Assembly (NCBI GenBank): GCA_963777755.1
Contig: CAVZSC010000039.1
Coordinates: 372,001-436,000 of the forward strand
Reading direction: 5' to 3'
From: DATFWC01 sp963777755
Lineage (GTDB): Bacteria > Pseudomonadota > Alphaproteobacteria > Rhizobiales > Xanthobacteraceae
Length of the DNA: 64,000 nucleotides
Shown here: positions 43,371 to 53,061 of the stretch, one piece after another
Layout of the letters: the number at the start of each line of letters is the position of its first letter
Position numbering within the stretch: position 1 is the first letter of the stretch
Notes under the pieces: generated by a model
Seen by the model: the letters and a program-made list of their open reading frames with translations, nothing else
Databases searched by the model: none
What the model was told of the DNA's origin: nothing
Translations under genes and position numbers: made by a program

Positions 43371-44619
43371 CAGGGCAATCGGGTGAAGAAGTACGTGACA
43401 ATGGGATGAAGTGCTGAATCTGTCGTGATCCTCTGATTCGGTGGCGGAGGATGCGATGGAGCGGGGGCCAGAGGACTTTGCGGCGCTGGACGAAAGCGTT
43501 GTTTTCCTTGCGTATTTCAAGGATCTTCCGGATCCTCGGCAGCGTGGCAAGATCACGTATCCGCTCGCCGAGGTGTTGTTGCTGTGTCTGCTTGCGGTGT
43601 TGGCGGGAGCGGACACGTTCGTTGATATCGCGCGGTTCGGTGTGAAGAAGATCGAGCTCTTGCGGCGGTTCCGGCCGTTTGCCGATGGGACGCCTTCGCA
43701 CGATCACCTCGGCGATATCTTTGCGACGCTCGATGCCGAGCAATTCCAGCGATGCTTCGTCTCATGGGTGGCGGCGTTGACCGGCACCGCGGCGGAAGTG
43801 GTCGCCATCGACGGCAAGACGCTGCGCCGGGCCCAGAAGAAAGACGCCAAGACGGCGATCCATATGGTGTCTGCTTTCGCAGCGCGTCAGCGCCTGGTGC
43901 TCGGGCAGGTCAAAGTGGCGGAAAAATCCAACGAAATTGTCGCCATCCCCAAGCTCCTCGCCATGATGGCAATCGAGGGCGCGATCGTGACCATCGATGC
44001 GATCGGCTGTCAGCGCAGCATTGCCCAGCAGATCCTGGATCAGAAGGCAGACTACGTCCTCGCCCTGAAGGGCAATCAGACCACGCTGCGCGAGGATGTC
44101 GAGCTTTTCGCCGCCGAGCAGAAGGCGAACGGTTTCAAGAACACCACGGTCAGCCGCCATGAGACCATCGACGGCGATCACGGCCGCATCGAAACCAGAA
44201 CCTACACGGCGATCCATGACGTCGCTTGGCTACAGGAGCGTCACAACTGGCCGGGGCTCAAAGGCGTCGTCATGGTCGAGAGCAAGCGCGAAATCGGCGA
44301 TAAAATCGAGCGCGAGACGCGCTTCTACATCACCTCCTTGGTGTGGCTTGCCAGCCAACTGGCACCCGTCGTCCGTAGCCATTGGGCAATCGAGAACAGC
44401 CTACACTGGGTCATGGACATGGTCTTCCGCGACGACGAGTGCCGCATCCGAACCGACCACGCCCCCGCCAACTTCACCACCATCAAGCACATCGCCCTCA
44501 ATTTGATCCGAAAAGCCCCAGGCAAAGACAGCTTCCGCCTCAAACGCAAGGTCGCCGCATGGGACGACGATTTCCTCGCAAGTCTCATCGCCGCATGATT
44601 TTTTCACCCAATTCCCCTG
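43371..44619 (+). mobile_element. ISAs1-family insertion sequence, complete
   Basis: About 1249 bp. The left end CAGGGCAATCGGGTGAAGAA (43371) and the inverted right end CAGGGGAATTGGGTGAAAAA (ending 44619) match at about 16 of 20 positions. One intact transposase gene lies between. The flanks do not show a perfect target duplication. Confidence 0.85.
43456..44598 (+). CDS. ISAs1-family transposase
   Basis: 380 residues from the ATG at 43456 (GGAGG upstream); a GTG at 43441 is possible. Family start FLAYFKDLPDPRQRGKITYP, catalytic regions VVAIDGKTLRRAQKK, IVTIDAIGCQRSIAQQI and RSHWAIENSLHWVMDMVFRD. It appears intact and could be active. Confidence 0.93.
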   Translation: MERGPEDFAALDESVVFLAYFKDLPDPRQRGKITYPLAEVLLLCLLAVLAGADTFVDIARFGVKKIELLRRFRPFADGTPSHDHLGDIFATLDAEQFQRCFVSWVAALTGTAAEVVAIDGKTLRRAQKKDAKTAIHMVSAFAARQRLVLGQVKVAEKSNEIVAIPKLLAMMAIEGAIVTIDAIGCQRSIAQQILDQKADYVLALKGNQTTLREDVELFAAEQKANGFKNTTVSRHETIDGDHGRIETRTYTAIHDVAWLQERHNWPGLKGVVMVESKREIGDKIERETRFYITSLVWLASQLAPVVRSHWAIENSLHWVMDMVFRDDECRIRTDHAPANFTTIKHIALNLIRKAPGKDSFRLKRKVAAWDDDFLASLIAA

Positions 44620-44689
44620 GGGGGCACGCGTCGGCAGGTTCTTACCCGGCCACGCCTGCCGGCCTGCGCTCGAAAACCGAGCGTAATCG

Positions 44690-45736
44690 TCACGTGAACA
44701 ACGCGATCTTCTCTTCGTAGCTCAGCGCGTTGAGGGCGGCGAGCGGGTCGCTCTGGCGGGCGGACATCTCCGGCGCGCGCTCGGGCGCGGGCGCGAGCGG
44801 CGGCGCGACGGTGGTCGGCTGCGCGACCGGTGTGGGTTGCGGCGGCGCCGGTGCGGGCCGTGCCGCAGGAGCGGGCTTCGGCGGCGCTGCCGGTGTTGCT
44901 GCAGACGGTACCATTGGCGCCGCCGGCACAGCCTTCGCCGGTTCCTCCACCCGCGCCGGCTTCGCCGGTGCCGCCGGCTGGGGTGGCTTTGCGACCGGCG
45001 CCTTCGCCACCGGCGCCACGTCCACATGCTCGGCCGGCCGCATCACCACGTCGACGTCCGACTGGTCGAGGCCGTGGCCGGGGCGGGCCGGCCCGTTGAG
45101 CAGCGCCGCCTCGCCGGCGCGCGCGCGCGCGGCCTCGTCGGCTTCGGCCGCCATCGCGCCCTCGAGCCCCCAGATGCTGATCATCGCGTTGATGCGGCTT
45201 TCCAGGTAGTGCAGGACCTTGATCACCTTCTCGGTGCGCTGGCCGGTGAGATCCTGGAACGCGCACGCCGTGTAGACATCGGTCGCCTTGCTGTCGAGCA
45301 GGTCGCAGACCTCCGCCTCCATGCCCTGCTCGCGCAGGGTCCAGGCGACCTCCTGGATCTGCTCGGCCGCCGCGAGGATGTCGCTGGTCGCCGCCTCGGT
45401 CGCCAGCACGATCGAGTCGAGCTCCTCCTCCGCCTCGCCGAACTTGCCCTGGTGCGCGGCGTCCGGCTTGATGGCGGCGATCTCCGCCTTGGTGCGGGCG
45501 ATCGCCTTGGCCATCTCGACGATGTCGAAACGGATGCGATCCACCGTCTCGACGCTGCCCTCGCCCCTGAGCGACGCCTCGATGCGGTCGAGCGCCGCGA
45601 GCAGCATCTTGGTGTCGGCATGCCGGTTGCGCCGGGCGTACTCGGCCAGGAACCAGCGGCCGCGCAGCGTCTCCACGACGGCCGACTCGATCGCCTCGTA
45701 GTCCGCCTCGCTGAGCGGGGGCGGGGTGGTCGACAT
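44690..45736 (-). CDS. CheZ-like chemotaxis phosphatase
   Basis: 348 residues. Residues 1-200 are mainly helical and carry the CheZ active-site pattern ACAFQDLTGQRTEKVI, with D162 and Q166 in the places of the catalytic Asp and Gln. The second part (about 225-330) is a long Ala/Pro-rich linker, and the end LAALNALSYEEKIALFT could be the CheY-binding peptide. It would remove phosphate from a CheY-like regulator. No other che gene is in the window except the single-domain regulator 1.4 kb away, beyond the ISAs1 element. Confidence 0.85.
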   Translation of the reverse strand: MSTTPPPLSEADYEAIESAVVETLRGRWFLAEYARRNRHADTKMLLAALDRIEASLRGEGSVETVDRIRFDIVEMAKAIARTKAEIAAIKPDAAHQGKFGEAEEELDSIVLATEAATSDILAAAEQIQEVAWTLREQGMEAEVCDLLDSKATDVYTACAFQDLTGQRTEKVIKVLHYLESRINAMISIWGLEGAMAAEADEAARARAGEAALLNGPARPGHGLDQSDVDVVMRPAEHVDVAPVAKAPVAKPPQPAAPAKPARVEEPAKAVPAAPMVPSAATPAAPPKPAPAARPAPAPPQPTPVAQPTTVAPPLAPAPERAPEMSARQSDPLAALNALSYEEKIALFT

Positions 45737-45798
45737 TTCCGGGATCCCCCCTGAAAGTCAGGTCGGAACGCAGCCGCGAATCACAGGCGAGCAGGTTA

Positions 45799-46965
45799 AT
45801 GGCACCGGTTCCATCGGCAAAGACGGGTGACGGCTTCGCGCCGCGGCTCTCTGCATTCTACGCGGGCCATTTCACCGCGCTCGGTATTCATATGCCGTTC
45901 CTGCCGGTATGGCTCGCCGCCAAGGGCCTCGATGCCGACGCCATCGGCCTCGTGCTGGCGGCGCCGTTCGTGCTGCGCATCGTCATCGTTCCGCTGACGT
46001 CCGCCATGGCGGATCGCCACAACGCCTTGCGCGCGGTGCTCAGGGTCACGGCGCTCGCGGCCTTCCTCGCCTATGGCGTGGTGGCGCTCGCGCATGGCTT
46101 CGTGGCGATCCTCATCACGGTGGCGATCGCGTCGGCGCTGTTCACCTCCATCTTCCCATTGTCCGACGCCTACGCGCTCAAGGGACTGACCGCGCGCGGC
46201 CGCGCCTACGGGCCGGTGCGGCTGTGGGGCTCGGCGGCCTTCATCGTCGGCAGCACCGGCGCCGGGCTGATCGCCGACCGCATCGCCGCGGTCGACCTGA
46301 TCTGGCTGATCGTCGCGGCGATCGGTTTCATGGCCGTCACCGCGCTGGCCCTGCGCCCGCTGCCGCCGCCGACGGCTGTGCCGGCCGGGCCGCGCGCCAG
46401 CTTCGCCGTCCTGCTGTCGCCCCTGTTCGTCCTGGTCACCGCCGCCGCCAGCCTGATCCAGGCGAGCCACGCGCTGCTCTACGGCTTCGCCACGCTGGCG
46501 TGGTCGGCGGCCGGCCTCGACGGCGGCGTGATCGGCGCCCTGTGGGCGCTCAGCGTCGTCGCCGAGATCATCGCGTTCGCGGTGTCCGGACGGCTGCTGC
46601 AGCCGCTCGGCGGCACCGTGCTGTTGATGCTGGGTGCCGCCGGCGCCGTCCTGCGCTGGAGCATCATGGCGCTCGATCCGCCGCCCCTGGTGCTGCCGCT
46701 GGTGCAATGCCTGCACGGCCTTTCGTTCGGCGCGACGCATCTCGGCTCGATGCTGTTCCTCGCCCGCACCGCGCCCGGCGGCCTCGGCGCGACGACGCAG
46801 GGCTATTTCACGCTCGCCATGGGTCTGGTGATGGCCGGCGCCATGTCGCTGTCCGGCACGCTGTACCAGGCGTTCGGGATCCGCGCCTATGCGGCGATGG
46901 CAGCGGCGGCGTTCATCGGCGGCGCGCTGGCGTTCGGGGCGCATCGGCTGCGTGAGCGTGGGTGA
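45799..46965 (+). CDS. MFS transporter (HcaT/phenylpropionate-type)
   Basis: 388 residues with 12 predicted helices. The start SAFYAGHFTALGIHMPFLPV and the later ARGRAYGPVRLWGSAAFIVG and LQCLHGLSFGATHLG-type block fit the MFS_1-like/HcaT branch (proton symport of aromatic acids or sugars). It is divergent from the CheZ-like gene. A diverged copy of its 3' end lies at 56553-56790. Confidence 0.9.
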   Translation: MAPVPSAKTGDGFAPRLSAFYAGHFTALGIHMPFLPVWLAAKGLDADAIGLVLAAPFVLRIVIVPLTSAMADRHNALRAVLRVTALAAFLAYGVVALAHGFVAILITVAIASALFTSIFPLSDAYALKGLTARGRAYGPVRLWGSAAFIVGSTGAGLIADRIAAVDLIWLIVAAIGFMAVTALALRPLPPPTAVPAGPRASFAVLLSPLFVLVTAAASLIQASHALLYGFATLAWSAAGLDGGVIGALWALSVVAEIIAFAVSGRLLQPLGGTVLLMLGAAGAVLRWSIMALDPPPLVLPLVQCLHGLSFGATHLGSMLFLARTAPGGLGATTQGYFTLAMGLVMAGAMSLSGTLYQAFGIRAYAAMAAAAFIGGALAFGAHRLRERG

Positions 46966-46989
46966 TCAGTCATCAGAGTGTTGTGTCCC

Positions 46990-47058
46990 TCAATCGATCC
47001 TCGCCCCCACGAGCCGCACGATCTCCGCCCATTTCGCCATCTCGTGCGCCAGGAAGCG
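46990..47058 (-). pseudogene. 3' stub of a TctC gene
   Basis: The minus strand reads FLAHEMAKWAEIVRL, then VGARID and stop, the same ending as the intact gene at 51717. The homology breaks off at about 47058, just before the end of the broken kinase. Confidence 0.75.
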
Positions 47059-47115
47059 ATTCGGGAAATGATGAAAATCGCGGAAAATTGCGGTGGAAAC
47101 TCGCTCTTTCAGGAT

Positions 47116-50100
47116 TCACGGTCCGCTCGGCAGGCGCACGGTGAACACCGAACCCTTGCCCGCCTCGCTCGTCACCGTCACGTCGCCGCCCATCATGCGC
47201 GCGAGCTTGCGCGAAAGTGCAAGGCCGAGCCCGGTGCCGCCGTACCGGCGCGCGGTCAAGGAGTCGGCCTGGGTGAAATCCTGAAACAGCTTCGCCTGCT
47301 GCTCGGCGGTGAGGCCGATGCCGGTGTCCGCGACTGCAAAATCGATCCAGTCCCTTCCGTCCGCCACCCGGCGCACCCGCAGCGCGATCTCGCCGTCGTT
47401 GGTGAACTTGCAGGCATTGCTCAGCAGGTTCAGGAGGATTTGCTTGAGCCGCATCGGGTCCGCCGTGAGCGGGCCGACGTTCGCCCCGCTGTCCACCACG
47501 AGGCGGTTCTTGTTCTTCTCCGCAAGCTGTCCGGCGGTGCCGATCACCTCGTCGATCAGGCGAGCCAGGTTCACCGGCTCGGGGTTGAGGTCGAGCTTCC
47601 CGGCCTCGATCTTGGAGAGATCGAGCACCTCATTGATGAGGCCAAGCAGGTGGGTGCCAGCGCCATTCACCCGGCGCAGCGGCTCCTGTGCCTTCTCGGT
47701 GCCGAACCTCGGCGCGTTGGCGACCATCATCTCGGTCAGGCCGATGATGGCGTTGAGTGGTGTGCGCAGTTCGTGGCTCATGCTGGCGAGGAACTGCGAC
47801 TTGTGCTGGCTCGCTTCCGCCAGCTGGCGGCCCTTCTCCTCGATCTCGCTGAACAGCCGGGCGTTCTGGATCGCCAACACCGACTGCACCGCAAAGGTCT
47901 GCAGGAGCTCGATCGTGTTTTTCGGGAACTCGCCGGGCGCCCTGCGGCGGACCACCAGGGCTCCAACGATCCGATCGGCTGCGAGCAAGGGTACTACCAG
48001 CCGGGCGCGATAGCCCAGGCGCATGATCAGCTCGTTCGCTCGGGAGGACGGTTGCAGATCGGCCACCTGGTCCGGCTGACGCCGCTGCGTTGCGTCGCGA
48101 ACTGCTTCGGAAAAATCCGCATGATGGTCGTTGATCACGGCGATCATCTCGGCAGTCATGCCGTAGGTCGCGCACAGCCGAAACTGCCGATCGCCCTCGT
48201 CGAACACGTACATGACTCCGGCATCGGTGCCGGAGAGCTGGGTCGCCTTGGCGATGATGGTGTCCAACACGGTCTGCAGGTCGAGGGTAGAGTTGACTGC
48301 CTGACTGACGTCGCCTAACGCGCGCAGCTCCTCGACCGATTGCGTGAGTTCGCCCGTGCGCGCCTGCACCTCATCGAAAAGTCGCACGTTCTCGATCGCG
48401 ATCACCGCCTGGTCGGCGAAGGTTGTGACCAACTCGATCTGCTTATCGGTGAAAGGACGAACCTCCTGGCGGTCGATCGTCGATGACGCCGATCGAATCC
48501 CCTCCCTGCAGCAGCGGAACGCTAAGCATGCTGCGTACGCCGGCGAGCTTGAACGTTCGGCGCCTGCATCGGATTGTCAATAGTCCGGCATCGTCTGCAC
48601 GTCGGCTATTTGAACCATCTGCTCCGTCTCCAGTACGCGACCAAGGCCGGTATCGGCGGCAGGCTCGAATGATGGCGCGCGCCATATAGCCTCAATGTAT
48701 TCGGCCGTCGAGCCGTGCAAGGCCACGGTCGAGACGCATCTCCTTCGCGGAGCGGAATGATGCCGAACTCGGCGCCGCACAGATGTCGGCGACTTGCAGC
48801 AAGGAGTCGAACACAGTCTGCAGATCGAACGTCGAACGGGTGATCACCTTGAGCACGTCGGCGGTGGCGGTCTGCTGCTCCAGCGATTCGCGCAGCTCGT
48901 TGAGCAGCCGTGCGTTCTCGATAGCGATCACGGCCTGGGCGGCGAAGTTCTTGACCAGCTCAATCTGCTTGTCGGTGAACGGCCGCACCTCCTGGCGGTA
49001 GATGCCGATGAGCGCCGATCAGCTCGTCTTCCTTGACCATTGGCACGCCGACGAGGGATCGCGCGCCACCAAGCTTGACGCTGATCGGCGTCGCACGGAG
49101 CTCAGGGCGCGCCTGCCACGTCGGCAATGTGGCTCATCTGCCTTGTCGAGCAACGCGATCGAGAGCAGGTCCCTGGCTTGCGGCTTGAACCACGGATCGC
49201 GCTGCCGATATTCGACAAGGTCCAACAGGCGAACCCGTGCGGCGCTACGCGATAGAAGACGCCGTCGACGCGGGAATAGCATGGTGCCGAACTCGGCCTC
49301 GCAGATGCGGCGTCGGCGCTCTCGAGCATGGCCTGGAACACCGGCTCCAGTTCGCCGGCGAGCTGGGAGATGACCCCCAGGACCTCGGCGGTGGCGGTCT
49401 GCTGCTCCAGCGACTCGGCAAATCGTCGGTGCGCTGGCGCAGCTCGTTGAGCAGCCGGGTGTTCTCGATGGCGATCACGGCCTGGTCGGCGAAGATTCCT
49501 GACCAGCTCGATCTGCTTATCGGTGAACGGACGGGCTCGCGGCGCGCGATCATGAGATACGCCGAGCACCTGCCTTCGCGCAGCATCGGTACGCTGAGGG
49601 CGGCGCGAAATTCGCCAGAGTCTGCGGGCACCGGCGCAGGATCATGTTCCGGATCGGCCAGCACATCGGGAATGTGAACGGTCCGGCCTTCGAGCAAGGT
49701 CCGCCCGATGCATGGGTCCGGCGTTCGGGCGGGTCAGAAGGGTAGGTTGCCATGCCTATGTTCGATCCGGACTGCGGCGGCAGCCGGAGCTGGCCACCTG
49801 ATATGCGCCATCCCGGTGGGCCCGCGCCGATCACCGGCACCATTCGGCACCGCACAGATGGGTTCGGCGAATCGACCAGCGTCTCCAGCACCGACTTGCA
49901 GATCGAAAGTCGAGCGGCTGATCACGCTGAGCACATCGGCGGTGGCCGTTTGCTGCTCCAGCGACTCGTAGTGCGGTGCCGCAGCTCGTTCAGGAGCCGG
50001 GTATTCTCGATGGCGATGACGGCCTGGTGCGGCGAAGTTTTGTACCAGCTCGACTTGCTTGTCGGTGAAGGGCCGCACCTCCTGGCGATAGATGGCGATC

Positions 50101-50666
50101 GAGCCAAGCAGCGCACCTTCCTTGAGCATCGGCACGCCGACGGTTGTACGAGCGCCGCCGAGGTCGGCTAAGGCGACTAGCCTCGGATCACCTTCGAGAT
50201 ATGGCGGCATCGCTCGGATGTCGTCGATGCGCACCACCTGCTTGGTCCTGCAAATCTCGGCCTGGCCGCTTTTGGGATGAATGCGGAATGGCACGTTCTG
50301 GGTCGCGGCGAGTGCCGGCGGTACGTTGTAGACCGCGGCGATGCGGGATACGTCTCCATCGTCCAGGTTCAATATGCCGAACTCGGCACCGCAGAGCCGG
50401 GTTGCATTCGCCAGCATGATCTCGAACACTCGCTGCAGCTCGCCCTCGGACGAGCTGATGACGCGGAGCACCTCCGAGGTCGCCGTCTGCTGCTCCAGCG
50501 CCTCGGCAAGGTGCTTGCGTGCCTCGGCGAGCTCGCGGTCACGCGCTTCGAGCTGCCGTTTCAGCTCGGCCAAGGAGGTCCGCCCCGGGCTGGTGCGTGT
50601 TCTCGCCTTCGTTCCGGACGAACGAATACGGCTTGGCCGTTGGCTTTCTGCTTCCTTGCGAGACAA
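47116..50666 (-). pseudogene. GAF-domain histidine kinase, multiply frameshifted (second paralogue)
   Basis: Starts at a TTG at 50666 (then SRKEAESQRPSRIRS) and ends at 47116. The N-terminal GAF is open to about 50030; the next three GAF regions are split by at least six frame changes (pieces near 49570-49690, 49245-49400, 48692-48988 and 48443-48685). From 48432 onward a fifth GAF, HisKA (SHELRTPLNAIIGLTEMMV) and HATPase (DTGIGL, GGTGLGLAL) are open. The last GAF (STLDLQTVLDTIIAKATQLS) differs from those of the intact kinase. The catalytic end could still be made if a start exists inside, but the full protein cannot. Confidence 0.9.
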
Positions 50667-50780
50667 GATCCCCCCCCGCGGCGCGACCAGTCGTCTGCTC
50701 GTCCTTGAGCGATCTCCTGGGGCAACAGCCTAGCACGTCCACTGGCAGCGTGATGTCGCTTCCTGCGGAATTCGCCGGAC
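50667..50780 (-). promoter_or_regulatory. Leader of the broken kinase
   Basis: The minus strand carries GGGTGATCAGTCCGGCGA, GTGCTAGGCT (50735-50726), and GATCGCTCAAGGACGAGCAG before the TTG start. It matches the leader at 5386-5509 block by block. Confidence 0.5.
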
Positions 50781-50792
50781 TGATCACCCAAG

Positions 50793-50852
50793 GCGCTTGG
50801 CCTCGAAATCCCTCCCACCCTGCTCGCCCGCGCCGACGAGGTGATCGAATGA
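50793..50852 (+). pseudogene. C-terminal stub of a PF04392 substrate-binding gene
   Basis: The plus strand reads LGLEIPPTLLARADEVIE and stop, identical to the ends of the intact genes at 1593 and 2690. Nothing upstream belongs to the gene; the group II intron remnant follows immediately. Confidence 0.8.
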
Positions 50853-51490
50853 GGGAGGCGCCAGGCAAAGCTGGCGCGATCAGCCGGTGCAAGTCCGGCC
50901 CAGGTAGGGCCTAGCAAGCCGCCTGGAAGCGAGTGTTGCGTGAGGCGGCGGTGACGCCGAACACGAAGCGTACACAGCTGTTGCGTGGGGTGTGGGAGTG
51001 AGCCACGAAATGATCTACTCGCGGGAGCGGAGACTGTCTTCATGGTCGAACGCAACATGAGCAATGCCGTCATGCGAGGCATTGTCGTCCCGCCGGGGTC
51101 GAGGGCCACATCACGCGCACAAGGATCGCGTCGGAACCTGGGAGATCCCGCGTCTGACCACCGGCCATGTGCCGACCTGGTCCGCATCGGGAAGGCGAGG
51201 AGCCGGAGCCGATGATGCACGGACGCGGGAAGTCGGACTCCGCCATAGTAGCCGTGAAGCCGACGAACAAGGCGGAGCGATCCGCTGCGGAGCCGGTGGA
51301 GCCAAGGGCGGAGACCAAGGGGAATGCGGAACAGCAAAGCACGTGCCGGGCGCAGAACCGGATAAGCGTGTCACAGGCGCTGGACTGCATGCGGCAAGCA
51401 CTTGCCGTTTGGACCCGAGGTAGGAGCCGTATGCGGGAAAGCTGCACGTACGGATCTGTGCGGGGGGCGCTCAGTAATGAGCGTCCCTAC
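50853..51490 (+). mobile_element. Group II intron remnant with a deleted maturase gene
   Basis: The 5' part has typical bacterial group II RNA pieces: CAGCCGGTGCAAGTCCGGC near 50880, GTGTGGGAGTGAGCCACGAA near 50990. From 51212 an open frame (MMHGRGKSDSAIVAVKPTNK, then QNRISVSQALDCMRQA) matches the N-terminus of group II reverse transcriptase/maturases, but after about 65 residues it runs directly into a domain V-like hairpin (GAGCCGTATGCGGGAAAG... CACGTACGGATC, about 51425-51455). So nearly the whole reverse transcriptase is missing. The exact intron ends are uncertain. Confidence 0.75.
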
Positions 51491-51655
51491 CGCGACCGAC
51501 GGGATTTGCTAACATCGATTGCAGCGGTGGCGGTTACAGCTCCTCACCTAAGCCAGGCTCAGCAATCCTTTCAGACGATCGGATACGTCAGCAGCCGGTC
51601 AGCTCAATCAGACGCCCATCTCGTAGCCGCGTTTCGTTCAGGCTTGAGAGGGAGC
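51491..51655 (+). pseudogene. N-terminal stub of a PF04392 substrate-binding gene
   Basis: Reads RRDLLTSIAAVAVTAPHLSQ, AQQ, then FQTIGYVSSRSAQSDAHLVA and AFRSGLR: signal peptide and first strand-helix of the family. It starts right at the intron 3' side and is cut at the 51646 repeat. Confidence 0.7.
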
Positions 51656-51745
51656 GCGCATCAGCAAGTGGCGAGCCCGTGCGTCAATTCCGGTGAAAGG
51701 CGCTCCCGGTATTCCCTCAATCAATCTTCGCGCCGGCGAGCCGCA
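51646..51745. repeat. About 100-bp direct repeat (copy 1)
   Basis: GAGAGGGAGCGCGCATCAGC starts the unit, which runs into the 3' end of the TctC gene. Nearly identical to 56953-57050. Confidence 0.85.
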
Positions 51746-52685
51746 CGATCTCCGCCCATTTCGCCATCTCGTGGGCGAGGAACGCGGCGAAATCCTGCGG
51801 CGTGCCGACCTTGGCGATGGCGCTGAACTTCGCCAGGCTGGCCTTGGTCTCGTTTCCCTGCAGGCCCTCGTTGATGGCGGCGTTGAGCTTCGCGATCACC
51901 TGCGGCGGCGTGCCGGCAGGCGCGACGACCCCGGTCCATGCGTCGATGACGAAGTCGGGAAACCCGCTCTCGGCGAGCGTCGGCACGTCGGGCAGCTCCG
52001 CCCAGCGCGCCGGCCGCGCCACCGCCAGCGGCCGCACCTTGCCGTCGCGGATCAGCGGGTAGAGGCCGGTGAGCCCGTCGATGGTCATGTGGGTCTGGCC
52101 GCCGAGCAGGTCGGTGATGGAGGCGGCCGAGCCCTTGTAGGGAACGTAGACCAGGTCGAGGCCCGCCTTGACCTTGAACAGCGTGCTGAGCAGGTGCGGC
52201 GGCGTGCCGAGGCCGGCCCCGTAGTTCAGCTTGCCGGGATTGGCCTTGGCATAGGCGATGAACTCGGCAACCGTCCTGGCGGGCACCGCCGGCGCCACCA
52301 CGAGCACATGCGGCAGCAGCGCCACCGTCGCGACGGTGACGAACGCCTTGCGCGGGTCGACGTCGAAATTGCTGTAGAGCGCGGGCGCGACGGCGAGCGA
52401 GCCGGACGAGCCGAACAGCAGCGTGTAGCCGTCCGGATCGGCGATCGCGACCGACTTGGTGCCGATGGTCGAGCCGGCGCCCGGCCGGTTCTCCACCACC
52501 ACCTGCTGGCCGAGGCTCTGCGACAGGTTGTGCGCGACCAGCCGGCCCATCGTGTCGATCGGCCCGCCCGGCGGGAACGGCACGACCAGCTTGACCGGCT
52601 TGTCGGGCCAGGACTGCGCCAACGCGGCCGTCGCCTGCACGAGGCCGAGCGCGCACGCTGTCGCAAGCACAAACCGTCGGATCAT
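51717..52685 (-). CDS. TctC-family substrate-binding protein
   Basis: 322 residues. Signal peptide MIRRFVLATACALGLVQATA, cleavage near ALAQ. Family blocks: WPDKPVKLVVPFPPGGPIDT, VVENRPGAGSTIGTKSVAIA, VPYKGSAASITDLLGGQTHM, LPDVPTLAESGFPDFV. Intact, although surrounded by broken genes. The ATG overlaps the stop of an upstream acetyltransferase remnant (ATGA). Its last 25 codons occur as stubs at 46990 and 57023. Ligand unknown. Confidence 0.92.
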   Translation of the reverse strand: MIRRFVLATACALGLVQATAALAQSWPDKPVKLVVPFPPGGPIDTMGRLVAHNLSQSLGQQVVVENRPGAGSTIGTKSVAIADPDGYTLLFGSSGSLAVAPALYSNFDVDPRKAFVTVATVALLPHVLVVAPAVPARTVAEFIAYAKANPGKLNYGAGLGTPPHLLSTLFKVKAGLDLVYVPYKGSAASITDLLGGQTHMTIDGLTGLYPLIRDGKVRPLAVARPARWAELPDVPTLAESGFPDFVIDAWTGVVAPAGTPPQVIAKLNAAINEGLQGNETKASLAKFSAIAKVGTPQDFAAFLAHEMAKWAEIVRLAGAKID

Positions 52686-52830
52686 CGCTTCACTCCATCA
52701 ACCTGTAGATCGAAAACGTACATCACGAACGGCTCCGCCGTCACGCCGCGGGATTCGTAGAGGTGGCGCGCGGCATCATTGTCCGGCTCGGTGCCGACCC
52801 ACGCCTCCTCGCAACCAGCGTCACGAACGC
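52682..52830 (-). pseudogene. C-terminal stub of a GNAT acetyltransferase
   Basis: The minus strand reads GCEEAWVGTEPDNDAARHLY, ESRGVTAEPFVMYVFDLQVD and ends GVKR at 52682. The pattern (T-x-x-D/N-x-x-A-x-x-LY-x-x-G) is the last part of GNAT enzymes related to aminoglycoside 3-N-acetyltransferases. The N-terminal half is absent. Confidence 0.6.
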
Positions 52831-52875
52831 GGGGTCTCAGATGAACCAATTCTGAACTCACGACCGCAGCAGCTC

Positions 52876-52995
52876 GTCTGTTCGATCACCTCGTCGGCGC
52901 GGCTAGCAGGGACGGAGGCACTTCGAGCCCGAGGGCCTCGGCCGTCTGAGGCTGATCACCAAGTCGTACTTCACCGGCTTCCCGACGTCGCGTAC
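52876..52995 (-). pseudogene. C-terminal stub of a PF04392 substrate-binding gene, frameshifted
   Basis: Minus-strand pieces KYDLVIS, TAEALGLEVPPSLLA and ADEVIE appear in three frames within 120 bp, matching the end of the family with at least two small deletions. Confidence 0.65.
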
Positions 52996-53061
52996 ACTTT
53001 TCCTTGCTCGACGAGCCATTGCGGCAAGCTATTGCGCATTGGCAGGCGGCAGGGGCGCCAT

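Noticed and set aside
43363..44627. Target-site duplication of the ISAs1 element
   Set aside because: The flanks (GGCACGTG left, GGGGGCAC right) are similar in part but not identical, so no duplication is claimed.
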